A DNA stretch of 64,000 bases from Bacillus sp. FJAT-22090 (GCF_007676755.1 NZ_VEBK01000015.1:1-64000); one strand, 5' to 3'; shown: positions 14,619 through 22,682, counted from the first letter of the stretch. The notes: generated by a model from the letters alone, not told the origin. Numbers and translations are program-made.

Positions 14619-15008
14619 TTGGTTCAAAAGTTATTTTATGTCCTGATTGCATTAACGTTATTTATGATTAGTGGGTGTTCTAATGAAGGGGAAACAACCA
14701 CAGTAACAACAATTGATAGCATTGATGCCGAAGAAGTTTTAACATTGGACTCTGATGCTGATATTTTTCAGTATGATGGAGTTATCTACAAAACTAATAT
14801 TGATTGGGTTGAAGAATTGTCTTTAACAAAAGATGTTCAAATCGGTGAAATAAAAACAAAAAATGATGCAAATACAGATTTTAAAGATGAGATGTCAAAT
14901 AAACTTCCTGTAGGTGCAAAGATTTTTTCCACCAAAGAAAGAGGAGATATTTTAATTGTTGAATCTGAAGGAGAAATCAAAAAATATCTTGCAATCGTTG
15001 AAGGGTAA
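14619..15008 (+). CDS. Small lipoprotein
   Basis: A 129-residue lipoprotein from TTG 14619, 8 nt after AAAGGGGG (an ATG at 14598 overlaps that site and is unlikely). The signal MVQKLFYVLIALTLFMISGC ends in lipobox ISGC. The mature part is acidic with a DSIDAEEVLTLDSDADIFQYDGVIYKTNIDW region that recalls short Bacillus lipoproteins of unknown function. Cassette between CBE20 and CBE21. Confidence 0.7.
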   Translation: MVQKLFYVLIALTLFMISGCSNEGETTTVTTIDSIDAEEVLTLDSDADIFQYDGVIYKTNIDWVEELSLTKDVQIGEIKTKNDANTDFKDEMSNKLPVGAKIFSTKERGDILIVESEGEIKKYLAIVEG

Positions 15009-15012
15009 ACAA

Positions 15013-15153
15013 GTCTTCTTCAACTAACGGGTGTTTTAGAAAACTTGACCATTATTTTCGATGGTCTATTTTTTTATCCAAACATCAAGTAGACCTCAGA
15101 AATGCATCGTGAAATGTTCTACTTCAACTAACGCAGTGGGTTAGTTGAAGAAA
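15013..15153 (+). repeat. CBE21, full element, type A
   Basis: Outer arms TCTTCTTCAACTAAC and GTTAGTTGAAGAAAG pair. In the right half CTTCAACTAAC and GTTAGTTGAAG are perfectly complementary around GCAGTGG. Centre hairpin ACCATtattttcgATGGT with T7. Confidence 0.9.
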
Positions 15154-15160
15154 GAGCTTT

Positions 15161-15823
15161 TTAATCGTAAATAATTATTCCTCCATGCAGATAAATGGGT
15201 ATTTCTTGTTTATTGTTAATTAATTGAATGGTATATGAATCATCTAATTGAAAGTCATCTAATGGGATATTTAAACCCCCTAAGTAATTTCCTATTTCAA
15301 TTACTCCGACTTTACTGCCTGCTGAGTTTTGTATGACAATAGACATAGATTCAAACTTTTCTATAGGTTCAATAATTATACTATGAGGTTTTCTAAAATA
15401 GATATTATTTTTACCGACAGGGATATTGCTAGAAAATGAAAAACTATGGAAAACATAAAGTTTATATTCATTTGATTTTGAAAGTTCTTTTACTTCAGCT
15501 TTGAATTCTTCGGGAGGATTGATAATCACCCCATTTTCATCTAAAAAATTAGCATATGGTTTTCCATTTTCAGCTTCTGCTGATTTATAGAGTTTAGTTT
15601 CGATTAATTGATTTTTAATTTCTTCCTCGGAATAGGATTTCATCAATTGCCCGTTCTTGTCGAATAATTTCATGTATGAGCCCTTCAGAGTATTAGCTTC
15701 AACGGAATTATGACGAGAGTTTTCGACTGTTTTCTCTCCCTTGAGATTATTGAAATTCATAAAAATCACAATAGTTAATGCCATTACGATAAGTATTAGA
15801 AATATAGAATATTTTTTTTTCAC
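15161..15823 (-). CDS. Membrane-anchored extracytoplasmic protein, unknown
   Basis: A 220-residue protein from GTG 15823 (AGGAGGAG 7 nt upstream on the - strand). One N-terminal membrane segment (YSIFLILIVMALTIVIFMNF) is followed by an extracytoplasmic region with two halves, the second beta-rich with IVIQNSAGSKVGVIEIGNYLGG. No known family. Against the array, between complete CBE21 and CBE22. Its stop codon is 8 bp from the end of CBE21. Confidence 0.65.
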   Translation of the reverse strand: MKKKYSIFLILIVMALTIVIFMNFNNLKGEKTVENSRHNSVEANTLKGSYMKLFDKNGQLMKSYSEEEIKNQLIETKLYKSAEAENGKPYANFLDENGVIINPPEEFKAEVKELSKSNEYKLYVFHSFSFSSNIPVGKNNIYFRKPHSIIIEPIEKFESMSIVIQNSAGSKVGVIEIGNYLGGLNIPLDDFQLDDSYTIQLINNKQEIPIYLHGGIIIYD

Positions 15824-15973
15824 AAGAAAACTCCTCCTATCATTTATATATATTTCCATATATTAAAATTATAACATTGTTTCATCTACATTAATATTTA
15901 GTATTAAAAGTAAATATTTAACTATGAAAGGATTAGGGAACAATAAGTAAGAATGAAAATGTAAAGCAACTAA

Positions 15974-16070
15974 CTCTTGTTCATCTAACGGGTGCTTTAG
16001 TGAAATTGTTGTTCGGCTTAGGCGCTCTTTTTTCTTATTGAATTAAAGTGTTGGATAGTCAAAGAAGAAT
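15974..16070 (+). repeat. CBE22, full element
   Basis: Left core CTAACGGGTGCTTTAG, a centre unlike types A-D ending in GGCGCTC-TTTTTT, and a diverged right core TTAAAGTGTTGGATAG. Confidence 0.8.
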
Positions 16071-16109
16071 CGGGAAAGATACCTATAAATAAAAGGTAGG
16101 TGGTTTTTC

Positions 16110-16796
16110 TTGAAGAAAAAATTTTACGCCCTCTTTTGTATCTTATTTCTCGTGAATAATACTGTTGTTTTTGCGAAGCAAGAAGTACCCAACCAAGATT
16201 TTATTAATCAGTATTATTTCGATGTCAATTTAACTGGATTTAACGAATTATATACATTTGCCGATTTTCCTTTTTACAATGATAAAGGACAAGTTTCCCC
16301 TTTAGGTAAAACTGTTTTAACTGTATTAACATCAGATGTACGACAATGGGTTAGAGAACCAAGGATTTATGTAAAAGACGATCTTGCTTATATACATGCG
16401 ATTAAGATGGATGGATTGAATATCTTATATACGTTAAAAAAAGAGAAAAACCAATGGAAAGTAATTAATAGGGAAGAAAAAAAACTTCCTACTGTTGGTA
16501 GTAAAGTTATACTGGAAAAGGCATTCTTGAGAGCAATTGGACAAGAGATACTTAAGGCAACAAAAAAGTATTACGGTGAGGAAAGGCTTTTTGATTCTGA
16601 AAGAATAACTAATATTACTTGGAATGAAAATGAAGATAAGTACAACATAACAATCCAAATTGTTACTTATAAAGGACCTATGATGCCTCCTTATGGTTTC
16701 GATACAATTACCTTTCAAATACCAGGTTTTGAAGTGGTAAGTTACGAACATAAAGATGTTTCTGATATCAATAAATTACCTTTAGAACTTGATTAA
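16110..16796 (+). CDS. Secreted protein, unknown
   Basis: A 228-residue protein from TTG 16110 (AAAGGTAGGTGG upstream). A signal peptide (KKKFYALFCILFLVNNTVVFA) is followed by a domain with the pattern of a delivery or sensor module: YVKDDLAYIHAIKMDGLNILYTLKKEKNQWKVINRE, as in NTF2-like or DUF-type secreted proteins of Bacillus. I cannot assign a family. Cassette between CBE22 and CBE23. Confidence 0.65.
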   Translation: MKKKFYALFCILFLVNNTVVFAKQEVPNQDFINQYYFDVNLTGFNELYTFADFPFYNDKGQVSPLGKTVLTVLTSDVRQWVREPRIYVKDDLAYIHAIKMDGLNILYTLKKEKNQWKVINREEKKLPTVGSKVILEKAFLRAIGQEILKATKKYYGEERLFDSERITNITWNENEDKYNITIQIVTYKGPMMPPYGFDTITFQIPGFEVVSYEHKDVSDINKLPLELD

Positions 16797-16803
16797 ATTT
16801 AAA

Positions 16804-16890
16804 TTTCCTTCTTGAGCTAAAGGGTGCTTTACTTCAAGAAGGTGAAAGCATTTTTTTGAACTAGAGGTGCAGGTCAAGTTGAGGAAGGAT
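16804..16890 (+). repeat. CBE23, full element, type B
   Basis: CCTTCTTGAGCTAAA / TTTACTTCAAGAAGG form the left hairpin; outer arms CCTTC and GAAGG also pair at the far ends. Right core CTAGAGGTGCAGGTCAAG has drifted. Confidence 0.85.
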
Positions 16891-16920
16891 AATGTTAAAA
16901 TTTACTTTGTGAGGTGAAAA

Positions 16921-17436
16921 ATGAGCTCTATTGAATTAAACAAATCTAAATATATTGTCTCTAATATTAAAGACATTTTGCATAAAAATCTTATTCTTGC
17001 TAAACCGTTAAATAAAGATGAAATTAAAAAAACTAACCTAGTTAATCCCCCTATATACGATAATGAGAAGTATCTCATTCAAGAACAATGGTTATACAGT
17101 ATTAATATCGGAGAATGGGAAGATGTAGAAATTATTATTCAAGGAAATAATAAAAAGCCTGATGGGGAGATTATCGAAATGGCGGAAAAAATATTAGGCG
17201 AACTTCATCTACATCTAAGCTGTGCATTAAACTATTTACAGAAGTTCTTTCCTAATCAAGAAATGAAAAACTACTATCTATCGACTTTATGTTTTGGAAA
17301 TATAGTTAATTTTGACGATCATATATTTTCAGGTTTTAGTTTAGCTTTTATTTATGAGGATACCTTTGAGTTTCAGTATAAAGTAAAATTTAAAGACGAT
17401 GGATGGCCTGTTGGATTTGAAGGTGGGCCAATTTAA
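16921..17436 (+). CDS. Soluble protein, unknown
   Basis: A 171-residue protein, ATG 16921 after GAGGTG. It has an N-terminal charged region, a central QEQWLYSINIGEWEDVEIIIQG strand pair, a helical GEIIEMAEKILGELHLHLSCALNYL and a C-terminal FQYKVKFKDDGWPVGFEGGPI. The general make-up is like small immunity or DUF proteins of Bacillus, but I cannot name the family. Cassette between CBE23 and CBE24. Confidence 0.65.
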   Translation: MSSIELNKSKYIVSNIKDILHKNLILAKPLNKDEIKKTNLVNPPIYDNEKYLIQEQWLYSINIGEWEDVEIIIQGNNKKPDGEIIEMAEKILGELHLHLSCALNYLQKFFPNQEMKNYYLSTLCFGNIVNFDDHIFSGFSLAFIYEDTFEFQYKVKFKDDGWPVGFEGGPI

Positions 17437-17451
17437 TAATCACATATGATT

Positions 17452-17535
17452 TTTTCTTCTTGAAGTAACGGGTGCTTTACTTCAAGAAGGAGTAAAGCCT
17501 TTTATTGAACTAAAGCTGCAGGATAGTTGAACAGC
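17452..17535 (+). repeat. CBE24, full element, type B
   Basis: CTTCTTGAAGTAA and TTTACTTCAAGAAG are perfectly complementary around CGGGTGC, the cleanest left hairpin in the window. Right core CTAAAGCTGCAGGATAG. Confidence 0.9.
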
Positions 17536-17607
17536 TCATTAGAGGAATTTTTTATTGAAGAAACGAATTCTTTAAACAGTTTTTTAAATTGAGAGTGGGG
17601 GAATATT

Positions 17608-18138
17608 ATGTTGTTTAATAATGGGGATTTAAAAGTTCGAATATTAGAAGATGAAGATAATGTCCTGTTAGCAAAATGGCTCTCAGACCCATCGGTTCTT
17701 GAATTCTATGAAGGTAGGGATAATCCATTTGATTTAGACAAAGTGAATGAAGTTTTTTATGCTACTGAAGATGAAGAAGTTAAATGTATTGTTGAGTATG
17801 GTGGTAACGAAATTGGGTATATCCAATTCTACCAGTTAGATGATAAAACTAAAAAAGAATATGGGTATCTAAACGAAAATGTTTATGGGACAGACCAATT
17901 TATTGGTGAAATAGAGTATTGGAACAAAGGAATTGGAACATTACTTGTTACATCAATGATTAGATTTTTAATTGAACACAAAAAAGCAGACCGAATAGTT
18001 ATGGACCCTCAAACAAGAAATACGAGAGCTATAAAATGTTATGAGAAATGTGGTTTTAAAAAAGTAAAAATACTTCCAAGTCGTGAGCTTCACGAGGGAA
18101 GATATCAAGATTGTTGGTTGATTGAGTATCATAAATGA
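17608..18138 (+). CDS. AAC(6')-like GNAT acetyltransferase
   Basis: A 176-residue N-acetyltransferase, start ATG 17608 behind GAGTGGGGG. The layout LAKWLSDPSVLEFYEGRDNPFD, IGYIQFYQL, GEIEYWNKGIGTLLVTSMIRFL (acetyl-CoA loop WNKGIG), MDPQTRNTRAIKCYEKCGFKKV and ELHEGRYQDCWLIEY is that of aminoglycoside 6'-N-acetyltransferases of the AacA4/Acetyltransf_8 type. It probably acetylates an amino group of an aminoglycoside or a related natural compound; resistance is not shown. Genes of this type are classic integron cassettes. It lies between CBE24 and the left half CBE25. Confidence 0.85.
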   Translation: MLFNNGDLKVRILEDEDNVLLAKWLSDPSVLEFYEGRDNPFDLDKVNEVFYATEDEEVKCIVEYGGNEIGYIQFYQLDDKTKKEYGYLNENVYGTDQFIGEIEYWNKGIGTLLVTSMIRFLIEHKKADRIVMDPQTRNTRAIKCYEKCGFKKVKILPSRELHEGRYQDCWLIEYHK

Positions 18139-18140
18139 AA

Positions 18141-18168
18141 TATTTCTTCATAAACTAACGGGTGCTTT
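18141..18168 (+). repeat. CBE25, left half fused to a gene fragment
   Basis: ATTTCTTCATAAACTAACGGGTGCTTT runs directly into coding sequence at 18169; the rest of the element is absent. Confidence 0.85.
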
Positions 18169-18415
18169 TGATGGTAATGAAACCTTCTCCCTGACAGAAC
18201 AATTAAATGACAATGAGAAATGGTCAGAAATCGTTAAACGTGTAGAAATGGTTCAACACAGTTTAAGAGAAGCAATAAGTAAAATGACAAATGAAGATTT
18301 TGAACTAAGTGATTTAGAAGAAAAGCTATATAATATAATACTTCACGATGCATACCATACCGGTCAAATTATTCAAATTAGGAAGATGCAAGGTTCTTGG
18401 CCGTCACATCGTTAA
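18164..18415 (+). pseudogene. DinB-family fragment (C-terminal half)
   Basis: Reading CTAACGGGTGCTTTTGATGGT gives LTGAFDG, followed by NETFSLTEQLNDNEKWSEIV and the C-terminal DinB motif HDAYHTGQIIQIRKMQGSWP with its metal-ligand His residues. The first half of the four-helix domain, including the first His, is missing. The join between element and gene falls on GGGTGCTTT, which is both element core and plausible gene sequence, so it looks like a deletion by micro-homology. No start codon with ribosome site. Confidence 0.75.
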
Positions 18416-18478
18416 TAAGTGGAAGCGAAGGCTCGTGAAATGTGGTATTTAAAGGAGTATTGTTGAATAAGCGTCACT

Positions 18479-18560
18479 TTTCTTCTTCAACTAACAGGTG
18501 CTTTACTGCAAGAAGGAGTAAAGCCTATTTCTTATTTAACTAAAGAAGCAGTTTAGATTG
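18479..18560 (+). repeat. CBE26, full element, type B
   Basis: Left core CTAACAGGTGCTTTAC, terminator stem CTTTACT...AGTAAAG, right core CTAAAGAAGCAGTTTAG; the 3' outer arm has diverged (ATTGTTTG). Confidence 0.85.
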
Positions 18561-18610
18561 TTTGTTATATTGAATCTAAAAGGGAATATAGTGAAGTATT
18601 TACTCCATCC

Positions 18611-18650
18611 TAAATGAGACATTAATCCTGTGATTAATGTCTCATTTAGT
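18611..18650. repeat. Perfect 18-bp inverted repeat
   Basis: CTAAATGAGACATTAATC and GATTAATGTCTCATTTAG flank CTGT. It lies in the leader just before the TTG start at 18669. The T-run is weak, so a terminator is doubtful; a protein binding site or attenuator is possible. Confidence 0.7.
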
Positions 18651-18668
18651 TATGGGATGGTGGTAATT

Positions 18669-20123
18669 TTGAGTTTCATAAAAAAAGTCTCTTGTTTGTT
18701 AGCTGTCTTTTTAGTTTTTGTAAATTTGAGCAGTCGAGAATCAATCGCTTCAAACGGTGAAACTACGCTAAAAGAAGCGATTGAAATCGGATTTCAGCGA
18801 GCAAAAGAATGGAATGTAAACGCAACACTTACAAGTGTAAACAGTGTAGATGAAACGATGGGAGGCTCGAGAGGAGAAACAGGGAAACGATTTGTATGGT
18901 TTGTGCAATTTATGGTTCCAGATACAGACGAGCATTTAATAATTGGTATCTCAGAAAAGAAAATTACCATGTTTAGACCGATTAAGCAATCTCAGGTCCC
19001 AACAATACCCTACGATGAGATTAAGTTGGATAGCTCTGAGATTCTCCAACTAGCAAAGGATAAATACGGACTAAAGCAAGGAAAAGATTGGGCAACTGGA
19101 TATCATTTTACACTGGCTAACATTGATAATACACCAATTCTAACTGTGATTGGAAATGACCAAGATAACCGATTTACTCGAATTTCATTCAATGCCCAAA
19201 ACGGAGATGTGGTAAGTGCGAGTCATAAATTACCATACGGTGGAGGATTACTAGCTAGACGTAATGGCAGTGATAACCTAACAAAAAAAGGGATGGCAAT
19301 TACGGGGGTTGTCGCTGGAAAGAACAATTTAGTGGTATGGGGAGACAAAAAGCCAACACAATTTAGTACAACCAAGCAGCCTTTTATTGAATGGAGCCAT
19401 AACAAAGGAGAAACATGGACAGAACTACGAGCAAATAATTATGTAACACACGCATGGTTTGATAGGAACGGTCAATTATATGTAGCTACAGAAAAAGAAA
19501 TATGGGCGGGTATTACATCCAAAAGTAAAGGTACGAAAATCTTTTCAGCAGACCAACCGATTGAGAAAGTAGATTTTTCAACCAACAATCATATAGCTGT
19601 GCTATCAAATGAAAGGCTTTACTATACGTTCGATCAAGGGGAAAGTTGGGAAAAAGCTATAGTTCCTGAACCTTTTTATGAGGTACAAATAACGGATAAT
19701 GATGATTTGTTAGCACTCACAAAAGAAGGAAGGATTTTGCAAAAGGAAAATGATGGTTGGAATGAGCTAACTATGCCCGATAGTAAGGATGAGCCTTTGG
19801 ATATGAGAGTCATTAATAATCGGCTATTTATTACTACACAAAGTGGTATTTGGGTCCGAGATCTTGAAGAGAAAATTTGGAGAAAAATTCAAGTGGATGA
19901 AGTAATATTTCAATTTATTAAAAAAGGAGAGAAATTATTCGGATACACACATAGAGGTGAGGCTATTTATTCCATCGACACAAAAGATGCAAGAGAACCC
20001 AAAAAAGTGTTTGATGCGGTTGGTTTTATCGTTTTGGATGTGGATATCATGGAACATACGTTATGGATTGCAACTATCCCCGATTATTCTTGGGAAGAAA
20101 TGACGATTCAACAGAGACGATAA
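18669..20123 (+). CDS. Secreted beta-propeller protein with BNR-like repeats
   Basis: A 484-residue protein from TTG 18669 (GGGATGGTGG upstream; the longer ORF begins inside the inverted repeat). After a signal peptide (VSCLLAVFLVFVNLSS...SIAS) an N-terminal PepSY-like region of about 170 residues (ETTLKEAIEIGFQRAKEWNVNATLTSVNSVD, LAKDKYGLKQGKDWATGYHF) is followed by repeats with the WSHNKGETWTEL and TFDQGESWEKA signature of BNR/photosystem II stability-type propellers. Probably an extracytoplasmic binding protein; ligand unknown. Cassette between CBE26 and CBE27. Confidence 0.75.
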   Translation: MSFIKKVSCLLAVFLVFVNLSSRESIASNGETTLKEAIEIGFQRAKEWNVNATLTSVNSVDETMGGSRGETGKRFVWFVQFMVPDTDEHLIIGISEKKITMFRPIKQSQVPTIPYDEIKLDSSEILQLAKDKYGLKQGKDWATGYHFTLANIDNTPILTVIGNDQDNRFTRISFNAQNGDVVSASHKLPYGGGLLARRNGSDNLTKKGMAITGVVAGKNNLVVWGDKKPTQFSTTKQPFIEWSHNKGETWTELRANNYVTHAWFDRNGQLYVATEKEIWAGITSKSKGTKIFSADQPIEKVDFSTNNHIAVLSNERLYYTFDQGESWEKAIVPEPFYEVQITDNDDLLALTKEGRILQKENDGWNELTMPDSKDEPLDMRVINNRLFITTQSGIWVRDLEEKIWRKIQVDEVIFQFIKKGEKLFGYTHRGEAIYSIDTKDAREPKKVFDAVGFIVLDVDIMEHTLWIATIPDYSWEEMTIQQRR

Positions 20124-20159
20124 AAGTATTTACATGAAAAAATATTATGAAACATTACG

Positions 20160-20262
20160 CTTATACTAACTATGCTTTAGCCAAATATGGCCATCATTTC
20201 GATGGTCTATTTTTATGTTCAAAACATGAAGTTGATCTCAGATATGCATGGTGAAACATTGT
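20160..20262 (+). repeat. CBE27, left half and type A centre, right half lost
   Basis: A drifted left core (CTAACTATGCTTTAGCC), the intact CCATC-atttc-GATGG hairpin, and the block ending GGTGAAACATTGTAAA where the right half should begin. Confidence 0.8.
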
Positions 20263-20363
20263 AAATATGCTTGTTCAGGCCTCTATTCCATTGTTTTATG
20301 GCTGGTTTAAATAAAATTTTCTTGAAATTCAAAAAAAGTGGTTGAAAGAAAATTTCACCTGTG

Positions 20364-20397
20364 TATATAATGTGATTATAGTATATATACATTATAT
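20364..20397. promoter_or_regulatory. Candidate operator of the GntR/ABC operon
   Basis: ATATAATGT and ACATTATAT form a 9-bp inverted repeat with 15 bp between, about 125 bp before the regulator gene. GntR/YtrA-type regulators bind such AT-rich dyads and usually control their own operon. Confidence 0.45.
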
Positions 20398-20522
20398 GAG
20401 GATGTGGGGATGATATGCAAATTGATCTTCGATGACAATTCACGTTATTGCTATATTGTTTCAAGCAAGCGGTACACATTATGTAAAGTATGTTTTCAAA
20501 AAAGTAAAGAAGAGGTATTGGC

Positions 20523-20894
20523 ATGCGAATAATTATTTCCAACAGTTCAAAGGAACCGATTTATGAACAAATAACGAGTCAAATTAAATCCCTTATTTTA
20601 GCAGGTGAACTACAGGAGGGGGAAGCAATACCTTCCATGCGTAACCTCGCAAAGGAACTACAAATTAGTGTTATAACGACGAAGCGTGCCTATGAGGAAT
20701 TGGAGAAGGCGGGCTTTATCTATTCCATTGTCGGTAAAGGATCTTTTGTTGCAGAGCAAAATCTAGAGGTTATACGAGAGAAAAAGTTAAAGGTTATTGA
20801 GGAGCAACTGAGTACGGTCATAGCGAATAGTAGAGAAATTGGGCTGTCACTTGATGAGCTGCAGCATTTATTAAAGATTTTATATGAGGAGTGA
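20523..20894 (+). CDS. GntR-family regulator, YtrA type
   Basis: A 123-residue short GntR regulator: winged helix at residues about 8-75 (EPIYEQITSQIKSLILAGELQEGEAIPSMRNLAKELQISVITTKRAYEELEKAGFIYS) and a 45-residue C-terminal helical dimerisation tail, as in YtrA/YhcF. It has no ligand-binding FadR-type domain. It is the first gene of a three-gene operon with an ABC exporter, the usual partner of this family, and probably represses it from the dyad upstream. Ligand unknown. Confidence 0.9.
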   Translation: MRIIISNSSKEPIYEQITSQIKSLILAGELQEGEAIPSMRNLAKELQISVITTKRAYEELEKAGFIYSIVGKGSFVAEQNLEVIREKKLKVIEEQLSTVIANSREIGLSLDELQHLLKILYEE

Positions 20895-20899
20895 ATGAA

Positions 20900-21766
20900 A
20901 TGGAGAATGTGGTTGGATTTACAAATGTAACGAAAAATTTTAAAGACTTTTCTGTTAAAAATATTGATTTACAAGTGAAGCAAGGATTTGTAACAGGATT
21001 CATTGGAGCAAATGGTGCTGGTAAGTCGACATCGATAAAAATGATGATGAATCTATTAAAACCAGATGTAGGGGAAATAAAGATTTTCGGGTTGGATTAC
21101 AAGAAACATGAAAAGGCGATTAAGGAGCGCATTGGGTTTGTGTACGATGGCAATGTGTTTTTTGAAGGGCTAAACTTAAAAGATATAAAACGCATTGTAG
21201 CACCAGCATACAAACACTGGGATGATAAAGTATTTTATCAATATGTTGAAAAATTCGAATTACCGCTTAATAAAGCAATGAAAACTTTCTCAAAAGGAAT
21301 GCAAATGAAGGCATCATTGGCGATAGCACTATCACATCATGCAGAACTCATCATTATGGATGAGCCAACAGCAGGCTTAGACCCGATTTTTAGACGAGAG
21401 CTGCTGGATCTTTTACAGGAGTTAATGATTGTTGGAAATCGTACTATTTTTTTCTCGACGCATATTACAACAGATTTAGATCGTATCGCAGATTATATAG
21501 CTTTTATTCAGGATGGGGAATTAGTATTTAATCAGTCCATTCACGACGTTGCTGAAAACTATGCACTCGTTAAAGGAGGATTGGATCTGTTGGATAGAGA
21601 CACTGAAAAGGCATTTATTCATGTTCATCGTGCTTTGACAGGATTTGAAGCATTAACGGACAATACTAAAGCAGTGAAAAATATCTTCGGAGACACAGTT
21701 GCCATTGATCACGCCTCTTTGGAAGATATCATGTATTACTTGAAAGGAGGATTACACCATGTTTAA
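20900..21766 (+). CDS. ABC transporter ATP-binding protein
   Basis: A 288-residue ATPase from ATG 20900 (GAGGAG 8 nt upstream). Walker A GANGAGKS (about 38-45), a signature segment FSKGMQMK in place of LSGGQ, Walker B LIIMDEPTAGLDP and switch His in FFSTHITTD are all present. The SKGM variant signature is usual for this family, which exports peptides or acts with cell-envelope agents (YtrB/PmtA-like). It starts 5 bp after the regulator and overlaps the permease gene by 8 bp. Confidence 0.9.
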   Translation: MENVVGFTNVTKNFKDFSVKNIDLQVKQGFVTGFIGANGAGKSTSIKMMMNLLKPDVGEIKIFGLDYKKHEKAIKERIGFVYDGNVFFEGLNLKDIKRIVAPAYKHWDDKVFYQYVEKFELPLNKAMKTFSKGMQMKASLAIALSHHAELIIMDEPTAGLDPIFRRELLDLLQELMIVGNRTIFFSTHITTDLDRIADYIAFIQDGELVFNQSIHDVAENYALVKGGLDLLDRDTEKAFIHVHRALTGFEALTDNTKAVKNIFGDTVAIDHASLEDIMYYLKGGLHHV

Positions 21767-22364
21767 TTTGATCAGACGTGATGTCATACTACAGAAAAGG
21801 CAGCTATTACTATTTATTCCTTTTATCATATTCTTTATTATTATGGAAGCAAATCCTGTTTTGACTTTTCTCATTGCCAGTCTTTTTATTCCCTTTAACA
21901 CTTATGCTTACGATGAAAAAGTTGAGACAAACATATTATTAAATTCTTTGCCTTACACACGTACCGAAATAATAGCATCACGCTATCTTGGTGCTATTAT
22001 TTATATGATTCTAGCAATCGGGGTGACAAGTCTAACATTGTTTATTTTCAATAAACCTTTTACTATGACTGAGATTGCGTTTGGCAGTAGCTTATTCTTA
22101 TTATTTGCTTCGTTTACCTTTCCATTATTTTATATATTTAAACCAGGCTATATTTTTCCGGTTGTCCTCATTAGCTTTCTCCTTTTATCAGCTATAGGAC
22201 CTACTATTATTATGTTTTTAGCTGAACATTTAACAGCAATAACTGATTTTATTGTTAATTTATCCGTCCCGGTTTTATATGTAGGAGCGACACTTGGTGT
22301 CATGGTAGTCTATGCTATCTCTTGGGGAATTACTAATACCATTTACCAGCGAAAAGCGTTCTAG
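21759..22364 (+). CDS. ABC-2 type permease
   Basis: A 201-residue integral membrane protein with about six hydrophobic segments, of the ABC2_membrane_5 type. The start ATG 21759 overlaps the ATPase gene, with AAAGGAGG upstream, so the two are translationally linked. The pairing GntR regulator-ATPase-permease resembles the first three genes of pmtR-A-B in staphylococci, which exports amphipathic peptides; a similar role is inference. This is the only multi-gene transporter cassette, between CBE27 and CBE28. Confidence 0.85.
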   Translation: MFNLIRRDVILQKRQLLLFIPFIIFFIIMEANPVLTFLIASLFIPFNTYAYDEKVETNILLNSLPYTRTEIIASRYLGAIIYMILAIGVTSLTLFIFNKPFTMTEIAFGSSLFLLFASFTFPLFYIFKPGYIFPVVLISFLLLSAIGPTIIMFLAEHLTAITDFIVNLSVPVLYVGATLGVMVVYAISWGITNTIYQRKAF

Positions 22365-22427
22365 GTGGGTAATTATACACGCTAAAAAATCAAGTCAACT
22401 CCACTTTATTGCACTGGATGTATGTAG

Positions 22428-22575
22428 ATTCTACTTAAACTAACGAGAGCGCTTTAGTCAAATATGACCATCATTTCGATGGTCTATTTTTTATGTCCAC
22501 AACATGAAGTTGATCTCAGATATGCATGGTGAAATGTTACACTTAAACTAAGCAGCAGTTTAGCTGAAGAAGGAT
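22428..22575 (+). repeat. CBE28, full element, type A
   Basis: Left core CTAACGAGAGCGCTTTAG has a 2-bp insertion; type A hairpin with T6; right core CTAAGCAGCAGTTTAG. Confidence 0.9.
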
Positions 22576-22682
22576 TCTCTGTTTAGATGTGGAAAGAGTA
22601 AGAATGATATCAATCTATAATGGCTGAAGGCAGGATTTACATCGGAAAGCTATTACTAGCAAGTACAAAGGAGGAGTTACTA

